Notes under the pieces: model-generated
Told to the model about the DNA's origin: nothing
Databases searched by the model: none
Seen by the model: only the letters and a program-made list of their open reading frames with translations
Program-made: the position numbers and the translations under genes
In this document: positions 36,601-46,319 of the stretch, in pieces
Layout: every line of letters begins with the position of its first letter
Numbering within the stretch: position 1 is the stretch's first letter
NCBI RefSeq assembly: GCF_031581265.1
Contig: NZ_JAVLBQ010000004.1
Location: 61,542 to 125,541 of the forward strand
Reading direction: 5' to 3'
DNA length: 64,000 bases
Source: Gracilimonas sp031581265
Lineage (GTDB): Bacteria; Bacteroidota; Rhodothermia; Balneolales; Balneolaceae

Positions 36601-37540
36601 TGTAAACCTGCCCGCAGATCGCGATTGGGTGCAAGCCGACAATTGTAATTTGGAAGGTTGCAGCTACACCGTTGAAAATGATGTGCTATTTAAAGGAAAA
36701 ACCGAAGCTGTAAATGGCGAGTTTAGCTCAACATTTATCGTGCCTAAAGATATCAGCTTTTCTGATGAAACCGGCCGCATCCTTATGTATGCGAATAATA
36801 AGAACGGGAAAACAGCTTCCGGTTCTTTTGTGAAAGTCAGATTTAATGGAATTAATGAAGACGCAGTAGATGATGGAAAGGGACCGGAACTGGATGTCTA
36901 TCTAAATGATGAAAAATTTGTAAACGGGAATCTCGTAAATAATTCCCCCCAATTAATTGTTGATCTTGAAGATCAATCAGGTATAAACACAACAGGAACA
37001 GGAGTTGGACATGAAATAATAGCTACTATCGATACGAAACCAAAACAATCATTTGTGCTGAATGAGTTTTATGAAGGCAATTTAAATGATTTTACCAGGG
37101 GGCGTATCGAGTACCCTTTGGACAATTTACCGGAGGGTAGTTATAGCCTTATGGTTCGAGCATGGGATGTGCATAATAATCCTTCAGAGAAAGAAATAGT
37201 CTTTGAAGTAGCATCGAGCGAGGAATTAAGTATACGCAATGTATACAACTATCCGAATCCGATGAACAATGCTACCCGTTTCACCTTCGAACATAATCAG
37301 CCCGGTAACCCGTTTGATGTATCCGTTCAAATTTTTACACTAAGCGGACAACCGGTCCAACACATTGAAAACCAACTCATAACTACAAGTTCATATGCCA
37401 GTATTTCATGGAATGGCCGTGACCGGGATCATAATCGCCTGGGCAACGGTACTTATATTTATGTGCTTCGGGTTACAGCAAATACCCCGAAAGGAAGACA
37501 ACAATCAGAAAAAATCGAAAAGCTCGTAATTATACGATAG
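33635..37540 (+). CDS. porU: Type IX secretion system C25-family sortase PorU
   Basis: PorU removes the C-terminal signal of T9SS cargo and attaches it at the cell surface. The 1301-residue protein has an N-terminal signal (ending AEARQ), a ~480-residue beta-rich domain, and a C25/gingipain-like catalytic domain with H787 (YSGHGNE) and C821 (TATCQFGRYD) in the expected order. It ends with an NYPNPMNNATRFTFE-type domain resembling T9SS CTD or FlgD-like Ig domains. PorV follows directly, the usual functional partner. The preceding terminator and promoter-like site mark the start of a new transcription unit. Confidence 0.9.
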   Translation: MLNRLLFISGLLCLLIASMAEARQLKVVAETESFTDYEFINDELTILSPIGLTVPVSGSALRYQILEQDVAIVQKEISPEKAMVLALEGDSRSLIEASEPGISRGKKVSSLSINIARYGDNNVRILKKLRLRVYKTGDSVLPNMQLSKANGPSFSTGVWYKIPIRKNGIYNIGQNYLEELGINVNSIDPQHIQLWGTGGALLPEANSEARPEFKQIPILVQGQSDGSFDTGDRIIFYANSPDRIDYNDVGFSHQVHPYSKKNYIFLTIAAEPGMRLSPVNENLTPSRSVSTFTDFIWKEQELYKPEDRIKSGRNWLGTRFEASSNESIRTVLRDTLPGLLPNQTIEISGQFVNRSTSSANFDLFLNNDSFSSLFIPRSGSYNSSEGNAGIDRSFTENVSASFSGDILEIAASYNHNASGSTGFLDWLEITAERELVAENEYLYFFSPEDGSSSELVNYQLSGFDNQPIIMEVSNPTDPKLLALSESGQDFNFNYYSGNNLHFIADSEFEIPEIGEPVAPQDLQSITTFPDYIIITADVFKDYADDLAAYRQQNDGLTPVVVTQEEIINEFSGGLLDPTAIRDYVKFLYDRALNSGQEPPKYLLLFGDTTFDYKNIQTDRYINHVVTYQSEESLGRTTSYATDDFFGLLDDNEGEMDVLGSGGTPNSHLLDIGLGRISAQTPSEAAIAIQKIKEYESPEHTGSWQNTFTFAADDDFPDVQLNRDLHVLNADATAERMNIIEPGIKVNKVYEFSYPEEITGSGRTIPGATEDFINAFNNGTLVLNYSGHGNEQTLSDEELFKSDYIPSLTNRDRLSVLVTATCQFGRYDDNDAQSGAEKLFFADNGGLIAAFTTTRVVYTGSGISSRNNFGLNVALSQRMVERNQDSTPLRFGDIYRKTKNTFINNSSIISTRNSKKFILIGDPAGRFRLPEFSSEVASLNDYTESGQDTVLTVQALDQVTLSGTVKDLEGNTLSDFSGEVNLTVLDAKRNVNLPADRDWVQADNCNLEGCSYTVENDVLFKGKTEAVNGEFSSTFIVPKDISFSDETGRILMYANNKNGKTASGSFVKVRFNGINEDAVDDGKGPELDVYLNDEKFVNGNLVNNSPQLIVDLEDQSGINTTGTGVGHEIIATIDTKPKQSFVLNEFYEGNLNDFTRGRIEYPLDNLPEGSYSLMVRAWDVHNNPSEKEIVFEVASSEELSIRNVYNYPNPMNNATRFTFEHNQPGNPFDVSVQIFTLSGQPVQHIENQLITTSSYASISWNGRDRDHNRLGNGTYIYVLRVTANTPKGRQQSEKIEKLVIIR

Positions 37541-37590
37541 CGTCGATAGTTTAACCTGAATCACTTATATTTCTATTAACATCTATTTTT

Positions 37591-38763
37591 ATGAAAAGGA
37601 CACCAGTAATCATGAAAAAAATAATACCCTTATTTATTGCAGCACTTATTTTTGTGTTGCCAACCACAATTAATGCACAAGTAGCTATAACAGCGGTTCC
37701 ATTTCTTCAAATTGAACCTGACTCCCGTGGAGCCGGAATGGGTAACACCGGAGTAGCAATTTCCGATAATGCCTCTGCCCTATTTTGGAATCCCGCAGGC
37801 TTAGCATTTCAGGAAGGAAGCAACCAAACCAGCATCACCCACTCAAATTGGCTGGCTAATTTCAATGTAAGTGACCTATTCTACGACTATGTAGTCGGTA
37901 AATACTACATTGAAGGCATTGGAACCATCGGAACACATCTCACCTACCTTAACTTAGGTGAACAAGTGGTAACCGACGAAACCGGTCCAGAACCAATTTC
38001 ACGTTTTAACAGTTACGAAGTTGCTTTTGGTGCTTCATATGGTCATAAACTCAGTGAAAATTTTGGAGTAGGAACCAGCCTGAGGCTCATTTATTCGAGT
38101 CTTGCCAGCGGAACTTCAATTAGTGCCCAAAAAGTAAACCCGGGTAGCAGTGTAGCCGTTGACTTGTCCTTTTTATATCGCACAGATCCCTTTATGATTG
38201 GCGAAAAAGAAGCGAAATTCAGTTTTGGAACCAACCTTTCAAACTTGGGCCCCGGAATCCAATACACTGATAATGCTCAAAAAGATCCTCTGCCAACCGT
38301 CTTGCGTTTTGGATGGGCTTTCGATCTTGAGCTCGATCCCGATGGTATTAACCGTATAACCATTGCCAATGATATCTCAAAAATTATGGCCAGAACTGAG
38401 TCAGAAATTACCACTGACAATCAGGGGAATGCAGATACCACTCAAGTAGCCACAGGGCCTATCAAAGCTTTATTTAGCTCATGGGATAGTTATGAACGAT
38501 TTGATGGAACAAACACCATTGAAATCGGATTGCTGGAACAATTTATGGTTGGTACCGGAATTGAATATTGGTATGATGACACATTTGCCTTACGTACCGG
38601 TTATTACTACGAGCATCCCCAAAACGGAGACCGTGAGTATATTACTTTCGGTGCAGGAATTAGATATAATTTCTTTGGAGTCGATTTCAGTTATATAAAA
38701 ACACTTGAATCCGATCATCCCCTCGCCAATACCTTACGATTCAGCTTGCTTATCGACTTTTAA
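37591..38763 (+). CDS. porV: Type IX secretion system outer-membrane protein PorV (PorV/PorQ family)
   Basis: A 14-stranded FadL-like barrel that shuttles cargo to the PorU sortase. The signal peptide is MKKIIPLFIAALIFV...NAQ (the inner ATG at 37612 is the better start; the ATG at 37591 adds seven residues). The family motif SRGAGMGNTGVAISDNASA is followed by LFWNPAGLAF. Amphipathic strands continue to the end, FRYSFLLIDF-like (LRFSLLIDF), a good outer-membrane C-terminus. It lies 50 bp after porU. Confidence 0.9.
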   Translation: MKRTPVIMKKIIPLFIAALIFVLPTTINAQVAITAVPFLQIEPDSRGAGMGNTGVAISDNASALFWNPAGLAFQEGSNQTSITHSNWLANFNVSDLFYDYVVGKYYIEGIGTIGTHLTYLNLGEQVVTDETGPEPISRFNSYEVAFGASYGHKLSENFGVGTSLRLIYSSLASGTSISAQKVNPGSSVAVDLSFLYRTDPFMIGEKEAKFSFGTNLSNLGPGIQYTDNAQKDPLPTVLRFGWAFDLELDPDGINRITIANDISKIMARTESEITTDNQGNADTTQVATGPIKALFSSWDSYERFDGTNTIEIGLLEQFMVGTGIEYWYDDTFALRTGYYYEHPQNGDREYITFGAGIRYNFFGVDFSYIKTLESDHPLANTLRFSLLIDF

Positions 38764-38766
38764 TCT

Positions 38767-41700
38767 ATGCAATACTTAAAGTTCTTTTCAAAGAGCATGT
38801 TAATTTTTAGCATGCTCTTCTTTTTTATTTTTAAAATCTCTGTAGCCCAACAAGTTCAGGTTAAGCGATCTCATGCTATTTCTGATCAGCAACTACAGTT
38901 AAGTAATAACCTTAATGCCACCGGTACACTTAACGTAATTGCTATTATGGTAGAATTTCAACCGGATAGCAACAGGTTGACTACAGGAACCGGTATATTT
39001 GGTGCCGACGGTATGGAAGGACTTCCCTTCCTTAAAAACGAAGAAGATTTCCGGATTGATCCTCTGCCCCACAATCAAAATTATTTTGAAGCTCATCTCG
39101 AGTTTGCCAAAAACTATTATGAGAAAGCATCCGACAATCAGCTTACCATAAATTACAGGGTACTGCCCGATATTTATCGCCTACCCAAAAAAATGGAAGA
39201 ATATGCTCCCATAGGCGAAACGTTTACCAATGAAAAAGTCGCTGAACTTGCTCGCGATGCATGGCAAAAAGTAGAAGAAGGTGACAATTTTGATGCCTCC
39301 GGTCTTAATCCTGATAATACCGCCTTCATTATTTTTCACGCCGGTGTTGGACGTGATATTGAACTCACCGGAACCAGCCTTGACATTACCCCATTCGATA
39401 TTCCCTCCCTTTATTTACAAAAACGAAATTTTAAAACTCTATTAAATGATCCATCTTTTAACGGTTTTTCGGTGAATGATGGCAGTTTTAGAGTACCCAA
39501 CTCGATGATTATACCAAGAACCGAAACGCGGCGCGGACTCGATATTCAGGATAACGAATTTGCATTCCCGCTTTCCATCAACGGGCTTTTGGTTGCTTCC
39601 ATTGGAAGTCATTTAGGCCTTCCCGACTTATTTAACACTGAAACAGGCGATCCCGGTATCGGTCGTTTTGGATTGATGGACGGAGCCGGATTTTTTGCTT
39701 ACAACGGCCTGTTGCCTCCTGAACCTTCCGCATGGGAAAAAACTTATTTAGGATGGGAAACACCTTTCCTTATCGATCGAAGTTTTGAGAATGAAATCAC
39801 CCTTCCTGCAGCAGCCTTGAACCAACCTAACAGCATTGCTAAATATGAGCTTTCAGAATCGGAATATTTTTTGATTGAAAATCGTCACCGTGATCCTCAG
39901 GGAACAGGTATTACTATTACCATAAGAAAACCGGATGGCAACGAAGTTCAACAAAGCTTCACTAATCAAGATGAAGCATTCATATACCAAGAAGCAAGTT
40001 TCGATACCCTTCTTGAAGCCGGTACTTTTATAGATGCTTCCAATTTTGATTTTAGCTTACCCGGAGGTTTGGATACAGGACAAAACGAAAATGACCCTGG
40101 TGACGACCGAAACTTAAACGGTGGTATACTTATTTGGCACATTGACGAAGCCGTAATTGATGAGCAACTTAGAAACGGCCGGGTTAATGCCGATCAAAAC
40201 CGAAGGGGTATTGATCTTGAGGAAGCAGATGGCTCACAAGATATAGGGAAAATCATTACAGGTGCTTTGGATAATTCTGCAGCTTTTGGAACAGCTTTCG
40301 ATTTTTGGTGGAGTGGGAATAATTTCCGGGTCATCCTTCAAACCGGTAGAGAAATTAGCTTTTATGATAACCGCTTTGGACCGGACACCAGGCCTAATAA
40401 TGACAGTAATTCAGGAGCTCCATCGTTTTTTGAGCTCTATGATTTTTCTGAAAACCTACCAACCGCTTCATTCAAAATTAAACCAGCCGAACCATTTAGT
40501 GAAGTCTATACCCAAGGATTTACTGCCAAGCTTGATTCCACTTTCAATTATTTTACCGGTAACGATATTTACTATCAAAATTATCCCCTTTCACTGTCAA
40601 TCTATGAAACACAAAGTGACACTTTCCTGATTGTACCCGCTCATGAGAAAACATGGGCAGTTTCAATTTCGAATCCTGAAAACAAACAATTTCAGTTGAC
40701 AGACACCCCTGTTCAGCAGCCATTTATCGGTGAGTACCTTATTTTGGCACAGAAACCTGCTGAGAATACCAATACCCTTGACGTTTCAGCACTGACATGG
40801 AATAACAACACAATTTCTTTTGATACGGTTTGGACCTCCTCAATTCCTACAAATAAAGGGTTTATAAGTTCCCAAAACGGACAGGTGCTCCATGCAGATT
40901 TTACCAATGCCGGCCTGGATATAAAAAATGGAAATAATGTATCAGTTGGAAATACTCCTTTCCAAAGGTCTGAAATTATTGGGGGCGAATTTTCTGAAGC
41001 TTCCAATTCGGGGGTTGACTTCAGTGTCCTTTCAAACTTCAATTTCAATCCCACCTCATTCCAAAACAGACTTTATACGGGAGCCATACAACTTGGAAAC
41101 AGAAATTTGTTTTATGTTTTTGAAGATGATCGCCTTTCCTTAATTGATCCGGTTAAGAATGATCCCGCTAAAACTTTGTTTGAAGAGGATAAAGCTGAGT
41201 GGCCTGCAATTCTGGATGATGGATCTCTTTTAAGAATTGATAAAATTCATAATCAACTTATTGGTATAAACAGAATCGGGGGCATTCAAAATTTCACCCC
41301 AATACCCGCACCTGATGGTATTAAATTTACAGGTACCCCTTTGTACACCGATTTATTGACTTCAGGAGCTGAATATGCCGCCCTCGTTGTAGGACAAAAT
41401 AGTCTCTCCATGAACATTTACGCATACAGAAACGACGGTACTTTAGTCGAGGGCTTTCCGTTGTATGTAGGCAAAGCAAATTCAGCTGAATTACAACCTA
41501 TCCATCCTATTATTTATAAAGGAACATTGTTTGCAGTAAGCCACAAAGGTGTGTTAAAATCATGGAATTTAACACAGGTCACAGATACCAAGTGGTCGAC
41601 CCGTTATGGGAACGCTGATTTCAATAAAGTCTCGGCCCGAGTTCAAGATACTAAAACCGGACAACCTTCAAGCTTTGGGGTTTTAAATGAAGTGGAGACC

Positions 41701-41961
41701 TACAACTGGCCAAATCCAGCTAACGAAGAGACTAATATCCGATTTGAGTTGGCTGAGCCGGGCGGAACAGTTGACATTACCGTTATAAGCATGGACGGCC
41801 GTGAAATTTTTCAACGCACAGTTCAATCATCCGGTGGTTTCCCTCAAGAGGTGAATATTGAAACCCGACACTGGGGCAGCGGTGGGTATGTTGCCCGTGT
41901 AAAAGGAACCGTAGAAGGGAAATCAGAAACCAAACTCATTAAAATTGGAGTTATACACTAA
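38767..41961 (+). CDS. M6-peptidase-like T9SS cargo protein with degenerate active site
   Basis: A 1064-residue secreted protein whose N-terminal half resembles M6 (immune inhibitor A-like) peptidases: a KNYYEKASDNQLTINYRVLP region, and SHLGLPDLFNTETGDPG, which aligns with the M6 consensus HExxHxLGLPDLYD. In place of HExxH it reads A277-S-I-G-S281, so both zinc histidines and the catalytic glutamate are missing. A beta-rich region follows, and the last ~85 residues (YNWPNPANEETNIRFEL to the end) are a type A T9SS sorting domain. It begins 4 bp after porV, and its stop overlaps the next start, so it should be co-translated with the T9SS genes. Confidence 0.82.
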   Translation: MQYLKFFSKSMLIFSMLFFFIFKISVAQQVQVKRSHAISDQQLQLSNNLNATGTLNVIAIMVEFQPDSNRLTTGTGIFGADGMEGLPFLKNEEDFRIDPLPHNQNYFEAHLEFAKNYYEKASDNQLTINYRVLPDIYRLPKKMEEYAPIGETFTNEKVAELARDAWQKVEEGDNFDASGLNPDNTAFIIFHAGVGRDIELTGTSLDITPFDIPSLYLQKRNFKTLLNDPSFNGFSVNDGSFRVPNSMIIPRTETRRGLDIQDNEFAFPLSINGLLVASIGSHLGLPDLFNTETGDPGIGRFGLMDGAGFFAYNGLLPPEPSAWEKTYLGWETPFLIDRSFENEITLPAAALNQPNSIAKYELSESEYFLIENRHRDPQGTGITITIRKPDGNEVQQSFTNQDEAFIYQEASFDTLLEAGTFIDASNFDFSLPGGLDTGQNENDPGDDRNLNGGILIWHIDEAVIDEQLRNGRVNADQNRRGIDLEEADGSQDIGKIITGALDNSAAFGTAFDFWWSGNNFRVILQTGREISFYDNRFGPDTRPNNDSNSGAPSFFELYDFSENLPTASFKIKPAEPFSEVYTQGFTAKLDSTFNYFTGNDIYYQNYPLSLSIYETQSDTFLIVPAHEKTWAVSISNPENKQFQLTDTPVQQPFIGEYLILAQKPAENTNTLDVSALTWNNNTISFDTVWTSSIPTNKGFISSQNGQVLHADFTNAGLDIKNGNNVSVGNTPFQRSEIIGGEFSEASNSGVDFSVLSNFNFNPTSFQNRLYTGAIQLGNRNLFYVFEDDRLSLIDPVKNDPAKTLFEEDKAEWPAILDDGSLLRIDKIHNQLIGINRIGGIQNFTPIPAPDGIKFTGTPLYTDLLTSGAEYAALVVGQNSLSMNIYAYRNDGTLVEGFPLYVGKANSAELQPIHPIIYKGTLFAVSHKGVLKSWNLTQVTDTKWSTRYGNADFNKVSARVQDTKTGQPSSFGVLNEVETYNWPNPANEETNIRFELAEPGGTVDITVISMDGREIFQRTVQSSGGFPQEVNIETRHWGSGGYVARVKGTVEGKSETKLIKIGVIH

Positions 41962-44900
41962 TGAGATATCTTAAGAAATTATCCCTTTTATTGATCGTTG
42001 CGCTGGGATTTTCCGGGACTTTAAAGGCTCAGGTGGATGTAACATTCTATGACTATCCGCAAAACCACTTGGATTGGTTTACCATCGAAAGCGAGCATTT
42101 TTTGGTACATTTTCAGGAAGGGAACAGCCGCTCTGCTAAAGTCACTTCCCGTATAGCTGAAGAGATTTATACTCCTATCACTGATTTATATGAATACGAG
42201 CCGGATGAAAAAGTAAGCATCATTTTAAAAGATCGCGAAGACTACTCTAACGGGGCTGCCTATTTCTTTGATAACCGGATCGATATCTGGCTGCCCGCTC
42301 TTGACTCACCCTTACGTGGCACCCATAATTGGCTTCGAAATGTGATTACTCATGAATTTGTGCATATCGTTCAAATTCAAAAAGGAATGAAGCGCTCCCG
42401 GAAGATTCCTGCTTTTTACTTGCAGTGGCTTTCCTATGAAGATGTCCGCCGACCGGATGTACTTTATGGATTCCCTAACGGCATCATCACTATGCCTTTT
42501 GCTACGGTGAATATTCCCGCATGGCTGGCTGAGGGTACGGCCCAATACCAAACAGAAGGACTTAATTATGATACCTGGGATAGCCACCGCGATATGATTT
42601 TACGCACTCGTATTCTTTCAGACACCTATTTTTCGTTAGATGGAATGGGGACTTTTTCTTCTAAATCCAGCCTGGAGCGAGAAACAGTGTATAATCAGGG
42701 CTATGCTTTTACCATTTATCTTGCCGAACGTTTTGGCGATAATATTTTGCGAGAAATTTCTGTAGCTCTTGGTCAGAAAGGCGTTTACACCGTAGCTGAA
42801 GCTATTGAAATGAGCACGGGTATTTCAGGATATGATATTTTTGATGACTGGATTGCTGAGCGTACGGCCTTTTATGAAAAAGCGACTGAAAGTATAAATC
42901 CAACTCCGGCCGATACTGTTGAACCCTCTGGGTTCTTTAACTTTTATCCAACTCTCTCCACTGATCAATCCAAACTAGCCTATGTTTCAAACAAGGGGGT
43001 TGATTATGGATTGCTTTCACTATATCTCAAAGAGTTGGAAGGAGAAGAAAAAGAAATAGCCGTGCTTGAAAACAGTGAGATTCACACGCAAAAAAATCAC
43101 ATCAGTTCTTTAAAGCCGGAAGTATCCTTTCTGGAAACCTCAATCTCTTTTTCCCCTGATGGAGATCAAATTGCTTATGCGAAAAACAAAAAAAATAAAT
43201 ATGGGGAATCTTATCGTGATATTTATCTCTATGACATCGACAAAGAAGAAAGTGAACGACTGACGCACAGTGCACGGATTCAGTTTCCAAGTTGGAATAA
43301 AAAAGGAGATACAATTGCTGCTATACAGTATAGCGAAGGAACACAAAATTTGGTACTTCTCTATCCCCAAAAAACTGATTCTATAAAACAGCTTACCAAT
43401 TTTAAGCGTGGTGAAACGCTCTTTACGCCAAACTGGAGTACTGACGATTCTAAAATATATTTTGCTAAAGCTAACGTAGGTAACCGGGATATTTTCAGTT
43501 ATAATTTAGAATCCGGTGAAATCACCCCTGTTCTGAAGTCTCCCGATACCGACTTTAGAGATCCTTTTATAAGTCACGATGGGCAATATCTCTACTATGC
43601 AGCAAACCCCGATGGCATTTTCAATATTTACCGGATTGATCTTAATGCGAATCAAAACAATCCGCAAAAACTGACTTCTGTTATCGGTGGAGCATTTATG
43701 CCATACCTCAGTAAAGAAAATGAACTCTATTTCTCAGAATATCAGACAGACGGATATAAGATTAAATCGGTCTCCCTTTCCCAATTATTAGAAACTCAGC
43801 CTAAAGGATCTTATGAAACGGAGCTGGTGGTGGAAAGCAATACCAGAATTACTCCCGAGTACACTCTACAACTCAATAATTTTGATGATACTGATCTAAA
43901 ACCCTTTTCAGATCAAGAAGAGGCTATCGCTGATACCGGTAACTATACATTCACTATTCCGGATATTTCGGAAAACAGTGAACGCACCTTCAGAGAATAT
44001 GAAGACACGTACTCTGGATTCAGCTTTTTCCCGGTAATTCGGTTTGATAATTATTCCAAGAGATATGGAAACAATGGTTCATTGATTAAAAACGGAAAAT
44101 TTGGAAAATTTGGACAGAATTTACTTCGTGATGCCAAACCCGGCGTGTATATGTCATCTCGTGATGTGATTGACAAACTTAGCCTTTTTGGCGGCTTGAT
44201 GCTGGGTGTAGCCTCTGAATCTGCTGAAAGTGTTGGAGGATTTTTTAGGCCGGACCGACTTTTAGGTCTTGACCGCGATGCCTTTTTAATTGCCGAACAT
44301 AGAGGGTTGCCTTTCATAGAGCGAAGTTGGTCTCCTACCGTAGCCATTGAAGTGTATAACCAACGCCGAAATGTTGCCGATGGACTTTCTATCGAAGAAT
44401 TCCCGTGCACCTCCTGTCTCCCCGATACTATTCAAACCGATATCGCATACGATATTTGGGAAGCGGGTATTTATTTCAGAAGTAAATTAAACCGGAGAAG
44501 CATTTTGGAACTGGGGCTATCATATAGTCCATATAGGGTTTCAACGGATAACTTTTATTCACGGGAACTAAAGCAGCAGGTAAGTGGCTCTTCCTCTCAA
44601 TATTTTCGTGGAACGACTCTTTCTGCCTCTTATACCTTTGATTACTACATGTATTCTAATGATGCCGATATTGCCCCGCTTGGACTCAAAGGATATCTGC
44701 GTTATCAGTATCAACCCTCAAAATTATTGGAAGAATATGAAATCGAGGATGGTTCTCTGAAACCGGTTTTCAAGAATTCTCAAAATCATTCTACCGAAGT
44801 ACATCTCAGGTATGGGTTTAAAACATTTGGAGATCAAGCGTTCCAAGCCCGGGTTCGTGGGTTTCATTATTTCAATGAACCCGGAGATTCTTTTTACGCC

Positions 44901-45323
44901 GATTATGTGGGTGGCTTTATGGGGATGAGAAGTTACCCCTACTTCGCTCTGGGAGGTAGTACCACGGCCTTTACAAGTTTGTCTTGGTTCGCCCCCATCT
45001 ACAGGGGCATCAATAAACAAGTTGGCCCTTACATGCTGGATAAAGTCTTTGCCCGTTTCTTTTTTGAAACCGGAAATGGCTGGGAAAGTCCGTACGATAC
45101 AGGTAATAACTTAAAGTCTGGAATTGGAGCCGAACTTAGGGTAGCGATGAACGGATATTATTTATTCCCACTTAAGTTTTTCATCAGCACCTCCTACGGT
45201 TTCAACCGTTTTGATTTAACACTTCCTGATGATTTCATCACAAATTCTGAAAGTAATCAGGTATCTTATGGTGGGGAACTGCTATTTCACTTTGGCTTAA
45301 CCTTTGATTTTGAATTGTTATGA
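41961..45323 (+). CDS. Surface metallopeptidase fused to WD40/PD40 propeller and C-terminal beta-barrel
   Basis: A 1120-residue, three-part outer-membrane protein. After a signal peptide (ending LKAQ) comes a gluzincin-like (peptidase MA) domain with HEFVH at 131-135 and the third zinc ligand E191 in AWLAEGTAQY, so it is probably active. Residues ~320-650 hold PD40/TolB-like propeller repeats (FSPDGDQIAYAKN, ISHDGQYLYYAANPDG). The last ~370 residues are alternating amphipathic strands (FGLTFDFELL at the end), a D15/BamA-like barrel. It starts on the stop of the M6-like gene and overlaps the next gene by four bases. Confidence 0.85.
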   Translation: MRYLKKLSLLLIVALGFSGTLKAQVDVTFYDYPQNHLDWFTIESEHFLVHFQEGNSRSAKVTSRIAEEIYTPITDLYEYEPDEKVSIILKDREDYSNGAAYFFDNRIDIWLPALDSPLRGTHNWLRNVITHEFVHIVQIQKGMKRSRKIPAFYLQWLSYEDVRRPDVLYGFPNGIITMPFATVNIPAWLAEGTAQYQTEGLNYDTWDSHRDMILRTRILSDTYFSLDGMGTFSSKSSLERETVYNQGYAFTIYLAERFGDNILREISVALGQKGVYTVAEAIEMSTGISGYDIFDDWIAERTAFYEKATESINPTPADTVEPSGFFNFYPTLSTDQSKLAYVSNKGVDYGLLSLYLKELEGEEKEIAVLENSEIHTQKNHISSLKPEVSFLETSISFSPDGDQIAYAKNKKNKYGESYRDIYLYDIDKEESERLTHSARIQFPSWNKKGDTIAAIQYSEGTQNLVLLYPQKTDSIKQLTNFKRGETLFTPNWSTDDSKIYFAKANVGNRDIFSYNLESGEITPVLKSPDTDFRDPFISHDGQYLYYAANPDGIFNIYRIDLNANQNNPQKLTSVIGGAFMPYLSKENELYFSEYQTDGYKIKSVSLSQLLETQPKGSYETELVVESNTRITPEYTLQLNNFDDTDLKPFSDQEEAIADTGNYTFTIPDISENSERTFREYEDTYSGFSFFPVIRFDNYSKRYGNNGSLIKNGKFGKFGQNLLRDAKPGVYMSSRDVIDKLSLFGGLMLGVASESAESVGGFFRPDRLLGLDRDAFLIAEHRGLPFIERSWSPTVAIEVYNQRRNVADGLSIEEFPCTSCLPDTIQTDIAYDIWEAGIYFRSKLNRRSILELGLSYSPYRVSTDNFYSRELKQQVSGSSSQYFRGTTLSASYTFDYYMYSNDADIAPLGLKGYLRYQYQPSKLLEEYEIEDGSLKPVFKNSQNHSTEVHLRYGFKTFGDQAFQARVRGFHYFNEPGDSFYADYVGGFMGMRSYPYFALGGSTTAFTSLSWFAPIYRGINKQVGPYMLDKVFARFFFETGNGWESPYDTGNNLKSGIGAELRVAMNGYYLFPLKFFISTSYGFNRFDLTLPDDFITNSESNQVSYGGELLFHFGLTFDFELL

Positions 45324-46297
45324 AAAAAGTAACCGGATTAACTTTATTAGTTTCATTGCTTTTTGGCAGTGCTTACGCCCAGTTAGTTGGGGACTTTAGC
45401 AGTGGAGTTTTTAAGGATACTGAAACTGAGTCCATCAATGATGATATCCATATTTCAGATTTTCGATATCAGGCAACATCAAACGAAAACTCTATTTTTT
45501 CTCCCTTGAGAAATAATGCCGGGGCAGCATTTTTAGCCTCAGCCATAATTCCCGGTGCAGGTCAGGCCGCAAATGGGAAATGGGTGCGTGCCGGAATATA
45601 CTTTGCTGTAGAAGCTGCCGGACTCATTTATCACCTTGCCAGAAATGCCAAAGCACGCAAACAAGAAGAAGCTTATGAGCAATTTACGCACCGAAACTGG
45701 AGTGTAGTGGCTTATGCCGAATGGCTGGTCAACTATTCCCAAGTGCACACCCTCAATAATGACTGGCAACAGCTACAGGCTGAAATTGACGGTAAAACAC
45801 CGGACTATATCATCAACTCCAACAATCCCGATACCCGAAATGACTGGGATAAAGTAAATATCTCCCTCCTGCACCGAGTGGAAAAACAGACCCCATTTTA
45901 TTTCAAAGACCGCATTGGCAGTAATTTTTCACATGAATTACCGGACTATGGATCGCAGCAATATTACGAACTGATAAGTAAATATTACCAGTATCAACCG
46001 GGATGGAAAGACTGGTATGGAGCCATCACTACCGCTCCCAATCAATCTGCCGATATGTATCGATATTTTTGGAATGGTGAGGATGAACCTTTTGACTTAT
46101 TTTATCAAGGCCGGGATCAGGCACAAGAATTTAATGAGAACTATCGCGTTGCAGGGAACATATTGAAGCTCATGCTGGTAAACCATGTTGTATCGGCTTT
46201 TGACGCTTTGTTCTCCGTTCAGCTAAAAAACAGCCGTATTGAAACGGAAACCAACTTGCTGAAAATGGAGCAATTTTCTGTAATCTGGCATTTCTAA
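45320..46297 (+). CDS. DUF5683-like envelope protein
   Basis: A 325-residue protein with a signal peptide (MKKVTGLTLLVSLLFGSAYAQ) and a short hydrophobic pair centred on AAFLASAIIPGAGQAANGKW and AGIYFAVEAAGLIYH, which recalls DUF5683 membrane proteins (LxPGxGQ motif). The C-terminal part is Asp/Asn/Tyr-rich with a possible further helix near 280-300. Function is unknown. ATGA overlap with the upstream barrel protein implies translational coupling and a shared role in envelope biogenesis. Confidence 0.7.
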   Translation: MKKVTGLTLLVSLLFGSAYAQLVGDFSSGVFKDTETESINDDIHISDFRYQATSNENSIFSPLRNNAGAAFLASAIIPGAGQAANGKWVRAGIYFAVEAAGLIYHLARNAKARKQEEAYEQFTHRNWSVVAYAEWLVNYSQVHTLNNDWQQLQAEIDGKTPDYIINSNNPDTRNDWDKVNISLLHRVEKQTPFYFKDRIGSNFSHELPDYGSQQYYELISKYYQYQPGWKDWYGAITTAPNQSADMYRYFWNGEDEPFDLFYQGRDQAQEFNENYRVAGNILKLMLVNHVVSAFDALFSVQLKNSRIETETNLLKMEQFSVIWHF

Positions 46298-46319
46298 ATT
46301 TCTGTTATTATAGCTCATT

